Positions 20,741 to 23,381 of a stretch of 23,381 nt of DNA are shown here, in pieces. The translations under genes and the position numbers were made by a program. Every line of letters starts with the position of its first letter. The stretch's first letter is position 1. Source of the stretch: a virus; IMG/VR virus record IMGVR_UViG_3300032323_001952, positions 1 through 23,381 of that record; one strand, written 5' to 3'. The notes below the pieces were generated by a model, which had not been told where the DNA came from, did no database searches, and saw only the letters and a program-made list of their open reading frames with translations.

Positions 20741-21412
20741 ATGAATAGCTATGCAAGTGTAAGTGATATCAACAGCCGAATGATTTCGGTTTACAACAAC
20801 ATGTTCTTGGCCGTGGTCACCAGCATGTTGGTCAGTTTGGCAGTGGCATCTAGTCCGGCCCTGATGGCCGTGCTGTTTGGCACAGCACTCAAGTGGGTGG
20901 TGATTTTTGCACCCTTGGTCATGATCTTTGCCATGACCTGGATTATGGAACGGGCCACCCAAGGTCAAGCACGGGCTATGCTACATGTGTTTGCCGCACT
21001 GATGGGACTGAGCATGAGCACTATTTTTGTTGTTTATACCACCACCAGTATCGTTACAGCATTTATGGGTGCAGCCATCCTGTTCGGTACCATGAGCATG
21101 TATGGATACTTTACCAAGAATAGTCTCGAATCATGGGGCAGTTTCTTGTTGGTAGGCTTGATTGCTGTAGTGATCACCAGCATTGTCAACGTGTTTATTG
21201 GCAGTAGCACCTTGGCCATGGTGGTATCGGCAGTGGCCATTATCGTGTTTTTGGGACTCACTGCCTATGACACACAACGAATCCGCACAGAACTATCGGT
21301 ATATGAGCCCGATTCAAAGGCCGAGGTCCTGGGTGCTTTGAGTTTGTACTTGAACTTTATCAATATCTTTATGAGCTTGCTACAACTTTTTGGTGCGAGA
21401 AATGATGACTGA
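20741..21412 (+). CDS. Bax inhibitor-1 / YccA family membrane protein
   Basis: The product has 223 residues and about seven hydrophobic spans (about 21-38, 40-68, 80-100, 103-122, 134-153, 158-176 and 198-216). Family hallmarks are LTAYDTQRI (173-181) and ALSLYLNFINIFMSLLQLFG (199-218). The conserved pair of Asp residues that form the pH-sensing gate in Bacillus YetJ is here D177 and N205, so the second Asp is replaced by Asn. Relatives act as calcium or ion leak channels, or modulate FtsH membrane proteolysis (YccA). A phage copy might delay lysis or protect host membrane. The ATG follows AAGGAGAAGCT. Confidence 0.92.
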   Translation: MNSYASVSDINSRMISVYNNMFLAVVTSMLVSLAVASSPALMAVLFGTALKWVVIFAPLVMIFAMTWIMERATQGQARAMLHVFAALMGLSMSTIFVVYTTTSIVTAFMGAAILFGTMSMYGYFTKNSLESWGSFLLVGLIAVVITSIVNVFIGSSTLAMVVSAVAIIVFLGLTAYDTQRIRTELSVYEPDSKAEVLGALSLYLNFINIFMSLLQLFGARNDD

Positions 21413-21590
21413 TCCACGCTGTTGCGGATCAGGGACCTGCATTATCAACTCTGAAGGTGAGTGCTGGTGCGGACAGAAGTGGGATGGTGAAAGAATGTGC
21501 CAGCCCTACTATATCAACGAATCTGGCCTGAAAGTCAATGCTGTAACCGGCGAACTGATACAGGCTCCTGCTATGGAAGTAGCACAATGA
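21402..21590 (+). CDS. Small Cys-rich protein (CCGSGTC type)
   Basis: The product has 62 residues from the ATG at 21402 (a second ATG follows). The N-terminal half, DPRCCGSGTCIINSEG then ECWCGQKWDGERMC, contains six cysteines: C7, C8, C13, C21, C23 and C33. I recall the pattern 'CCGSGTCIIN...CWCGQ.WDG..MC' from small proteobacterial proteins, with no known role; metal or Fe-S binding is plausible. The tail (PYYINESGLKVNAVTGELIQ) is Cys-free. It overlaps the end of the BI-1 gene by 11 bases and the next gene by 4, so all three are translationally linked. Confidence 0.8.
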   Translation: MMTDPRCCGSGTCIINSEGECWCGQKWDGERMCQPYYINESGLKVNAVTGELIQAPAMEVAQ

Positions 21591-21814
21591 ATCCTATCAA
21601 TTTATTAACCAATGCTATTGATTCTCTCTGGTTGTGGACCTACGGTATCATTGCCGGCTGGGGGCTTACCTTTACCTTGGTTGTAGCGGCCTTGATCATC
21701 TTGTTGATCCGAACCATCAATCTACAACGCAGAGTAGACCGTTTAGAAGCCAGAATTATAACCAACGAACGCGAGTTCAACTTATTTTCTAAAACATGGC
21801 CGGGCAAGAAATAG
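21587..21814 (+). CDS. Small membrane protein with charged coil
   Basis: The product has 75 residues. A hydrophobic section spans about 15-41 (LWLWTYGIIAGWGLTFTLVV continuing AALIILLI) and is followed by a charged coiled segment (NLQRRVDRLEARIITNEREF). No family is recognised. The ATG overlaps the previous stop (ATGA). The last 19 bases overlap the next gene. The in-frame extension upstream to 21497 lies within the previous gene and is unlikely. The topology resembles spanin-like or holin-like proteins, without further support. Confidence 0.7.
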   Translation: MNPINLLTNAIDSLWLWTYGIIAGWGLTFTLVVAALIILLIRTINLQRRVDRLEARIITNEREFNLFSKTWPGKK

Positions 21815-22362
21815 ATCATCAGTGTAGTGTTTGCTCGTGCAACTATACCGATGATGAAGGTGGTATCCAGGGCAACTTTGGCATGTTGCCCGTGAGTTTT
21901 TGTCCTACCTGTTTCTCCTGCATGTGCGACATGGCCGCACAGTATCTGGACATAGGCGAGGACGGTGAATCAAACCCTGCACACGATGAGCTTATGCAAC
22001 ATCTGCGTGGACACCGAGACATTGTGATCAATGCGCAACACGGTGGGTTTGGCATTAGTTATGACACACAAATTGCCTGGCTCGAAAGAACTGGCATGCC
22101 TTACACGACCGTAGCCAGACGTGATCGTCACAGCACTGAACGATATGGTCCCATGATCATGGTCAATGGAAAACATTGGTCAGACAGAGATATTCCTAGA
22201 GATGATGCTGTGTTGGTCGGCCTGGTACAAGAGTTAGGAAAGGCCAGTTGGGGAGACCATGCCAAACTAAAAATAGTTCGCGTACCTGCTGATGTGGACT
22301 GGCAAATAGACGAATACGATGGGATTGAATGGGTGTCCGAACGACACAGGACTTGGGAATAA
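21796..22362 (+). CDS. Zinc-finger-like conserved hypothetical protein
   Basis: The product has 188 residues. An N-terminal Cys cluster holds C10, C13, C15, C36, C39, C42 and C44 (HQCSVCSCNY; SFCPTCFSCMCDMAAQ), suggesting zinc or Fe-S binding. The second domain has VINAQHGGFGISYDTQIAWL (77-96) and YDGIEWVSERHRTW at the end, a pattern I recall from a conserved bacterial and phage family whose typical parts are 'GGFGLS', 'LVELVEELG' and 'IEEYDG.E.I.E.HR'. Function is unknown. It overlaps the previous gene by 19 bases, and a weak late promoter-like motif follows at 22364. Confidence 0.8.
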   Translation: MAGQEIDHQCSVCSCNYTDDEGGIQGNFGMLPVSFCPTCFSCMCDMAAQYLDIGEDGESNPAHDELMQHLRGHRDIVINAQHGGFGISYDTQIAWLERTGMPYTTVARRDRHSTERYGPMIMVNGKHWSDRDIPRDDAVLVGLVQELGKASWGDHAKLKIVRVPADVDWQIDEYDGIEWVSERHRTWE

Positions 22363-22363
22363 C

Positions 22364-22371
22364 GGTAAATA
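22364..22371 (+). promoter_or_regulatory. Late-promoter-like motif (weak)
   Basis: GGTAAATA repeats the motif at position 9 exactly. The predicted start near 22377 is only 2 bases before the ATG at 22379, so either the message is leaderless or the motif is not used. Kept because of the exact match to the first element. Confidence 0.3.
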
Positions 22372-22378
22372 TTAGACT

Positions 22379-23381
22379 ATGTGGTTTGGACTCTTAACCC
22401 TATTAACTGCATTGATTATATCAATCAGTGCCGCTTATTACAGCATATTGGGCCTTACGGCTATATTTGCTGCGGCCTTTTGGCCCATTGTTATACTTGG
22501 TAGCAGTTTAGAAGTAGGCAAGATTGTAAGTACCTTGTGGCTACACAAGTATTGGGATCGTGCCGAGGCACAGTACAAGGTTTACTTGTGTACGGCTGTG
22601 GCCATTCTCATGTTGCTGACCAGCATGGGTGTATTTGGTTTCCTATCAAAAGCACACACGGATCAAAGTCTGGTATCCGGTGATGTCATTGCCAAGATTG
22701 CCATATACGACGAAAAAATCAAACAGGCCCGTGACAACATAGACATGTCCCGTCGGGCTCTGACTCAGATGGATGCCGCAGTGGATCAGACTCTGGGTCG
22801 TAGTACCACAGAAACTGGTGCCGACAAGGCTGCACAATTACGACGCAGTCAGGCCGCAGAACGCAATCGTCTGTTGAAAGAAATTGATGCAGAGCAGAAA
22901 AAGATTCAAGCACTCAATGATCAACGAGCACCCATAGCCGCAGAAGTTCGCAAGGTTGAAGCCGAAGTTGGTCCTATCAAATACATTGCCGCCTTGATCT
23001 ATGGCGACAATCCCGAAGCTAATGTGTTGGAAAAATCTGTACGTTGGGTTATTATCTTGATTGTAATTGTGTTTGATCCCTTGGCTCTGACTCTGTTGTT
23101 GGCCGCTACCAAGTCGATCGAATGGGAACGCGGTGTCAACATTCTGACTACTCGTCGCAAAGAACCCGAGTATGAACCAGACGACGGTCCTTTAACCAAT
23201 GAACAATTAGATCAACTTCGTGCCCAGGCCCGGACAGATTTGCCAACTGGCACGATTGTCTCTAAAGAATCCTTGTTTCCAGAAGCTGATGATTTTTTTA
23301 ATCGTGCCCGTACCGTGGCTCAGGACATAGACAGTGGCACCTACAAAGCACCGGACCCGCAACCATCAACAAAGAAATCTA
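22379..23381 (+). CDS. Membrane protein with central coiled coil, partial at the window end
   Basis: The frame is open from the ATG at 22379 to the end of the window (334 codons), so the 3' end is missing. Hydrophobic spans lie at about 3-22, 24-42, 68-88 and 219-243 (VRWVIILIVIVFDPLALTLL), with a Gln/Arg/Glu-rich coiled coil at about 108-192 between them. GPIKYIAALIYG (198-209) precedes the last span. I recall this layout (SMGVFGFLSKAH before the coil, and DPLA in the last span) as a conserved protein of T4-like marine phages, role unknown. No ribosome binding site is obvious near the ATG. The C-terminal soluble part is acidic and Pro-rich. Confidence 0.85.
   Translation, partial: MWFGLLTLLTALIISISAAYYSILGLTAIFAAAFWPIVILGSSLEVGKIVSTLWLHKYWDRAEAQYKVYLCTAVAILMLLTSMGVFGFLSKAHTDQSLVSGDVIAKIAIYDEKIKQARDNIDMSRRALTQMDAAVDQTLGRSTTETGADKAAQLRRSQAAERNRLLKEIDAEQKKIQALNDQRAPIAAEVRKVEAEVGPIKYIAALIYGDNPEANVLEKSVRWVIILIVIVFDPLALTLLLAATKSIEWERGVNILTTRRKEPEYEPDDGPLTNEQLDQLRAQARTDLPTGTIVSKESLFPEADDFFNRARTVAQDIDSGTYKAPDPQPSTKKS

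Noticed and set aside
1-23381. tRNA genes, CRISPR repeats, insertion sequences or attachment sites
   Set aside because: None was recognised by eye in the intergenic spaces. Intergenic gaps are all under 140 bases and are accounted for by promoters, leaders and terminators. A tRNA scan would settle the tRNA point.

Overview
The window is a densely packed piece of a large, tailed, T4-like (myovirus-type) bacteriophage genome. Every supported gene is on the + strand. Many neighbours overlap by 1 to 8 bases (TAATG or ATGA junctions), and two gene pairs overlap by more than 50 bases. No tRNA, rRNA, CRISPR array or insertion sequence was seen. The phage call rests on a PAAR spike-tip protein, a tailspike-like protein with a pectate-lyase-type fold, class Ia ribonucleotide reductase with glutaredoxin, a T4 gp30-like ATP-dependent DNA ligase, an MGME1-like exonuclease, TATAAATA-type late promoters, and several small protein families that I recognise from memory in marine T4-like phages (not checked by search). 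The host is probably a betaproteobacterium, perhaps a freshwater one. That is an inference from the strongly bacterial IscU and IscA and from a small secreted Ala/Lys/Pro-rich peptide of a style common in that group.

Layout. Positions 1-3158 hold virion and assembly genes: a probably abundant monocistronic structural protein with its own late promoter and terminator, then a run of conserved hypothetical, coiled-coil and scaffold-like genes. Positions 3219-5255 hold an iron-sulfur island: iscU, a sulfotransferase-like gene, iscA and a PD-(D/E)XK exonuclease, opening with a sigma70-type promoter. Positions 5286-7354 hold the tailspike-like gene and a coupled partner. Positions 7369-11052 hold nrdA, nrdB and a glutaredoxin. 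Positions 11054-13558 hold an Sm-like small protein, the PAAR protein and two structural genes. Positions 13603-13862 hold a monocistronic secreted small peptide with its own promoter and terminator. Positions 13867-22362 form an early-type region of small genes served by near-identical sigma70 promoter cassettes and at least one structured leader RNA; it includes DNA ligase, a PRMT-like methyltransferase, a CDGSH-like cysteine protein, a Bax-inhibitor-1 family membrane protein and further Cys-rich proteins. The window ends inside a membrane and coiled-coil protein gene.

How the genes fit together. NrdA, NrdB and glutaredoxin would supply deoxynucleotides. Ligase and exonuclease act on DNA. 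IscU and IscA could supply Fe-S clusters to host or phage enzymes during infection, and two small Cys-rich proteins encoded later (at 20489 and 21402) are possible cluster-binding clients. The most unusual content is this dispersed iron-sulfur set, the structured leader at 14575-14647, the reused promoter cassette whose -35 box contains the preceding stop codon, and the altered signature residues in the BI-1 and PRMT-like proteins.
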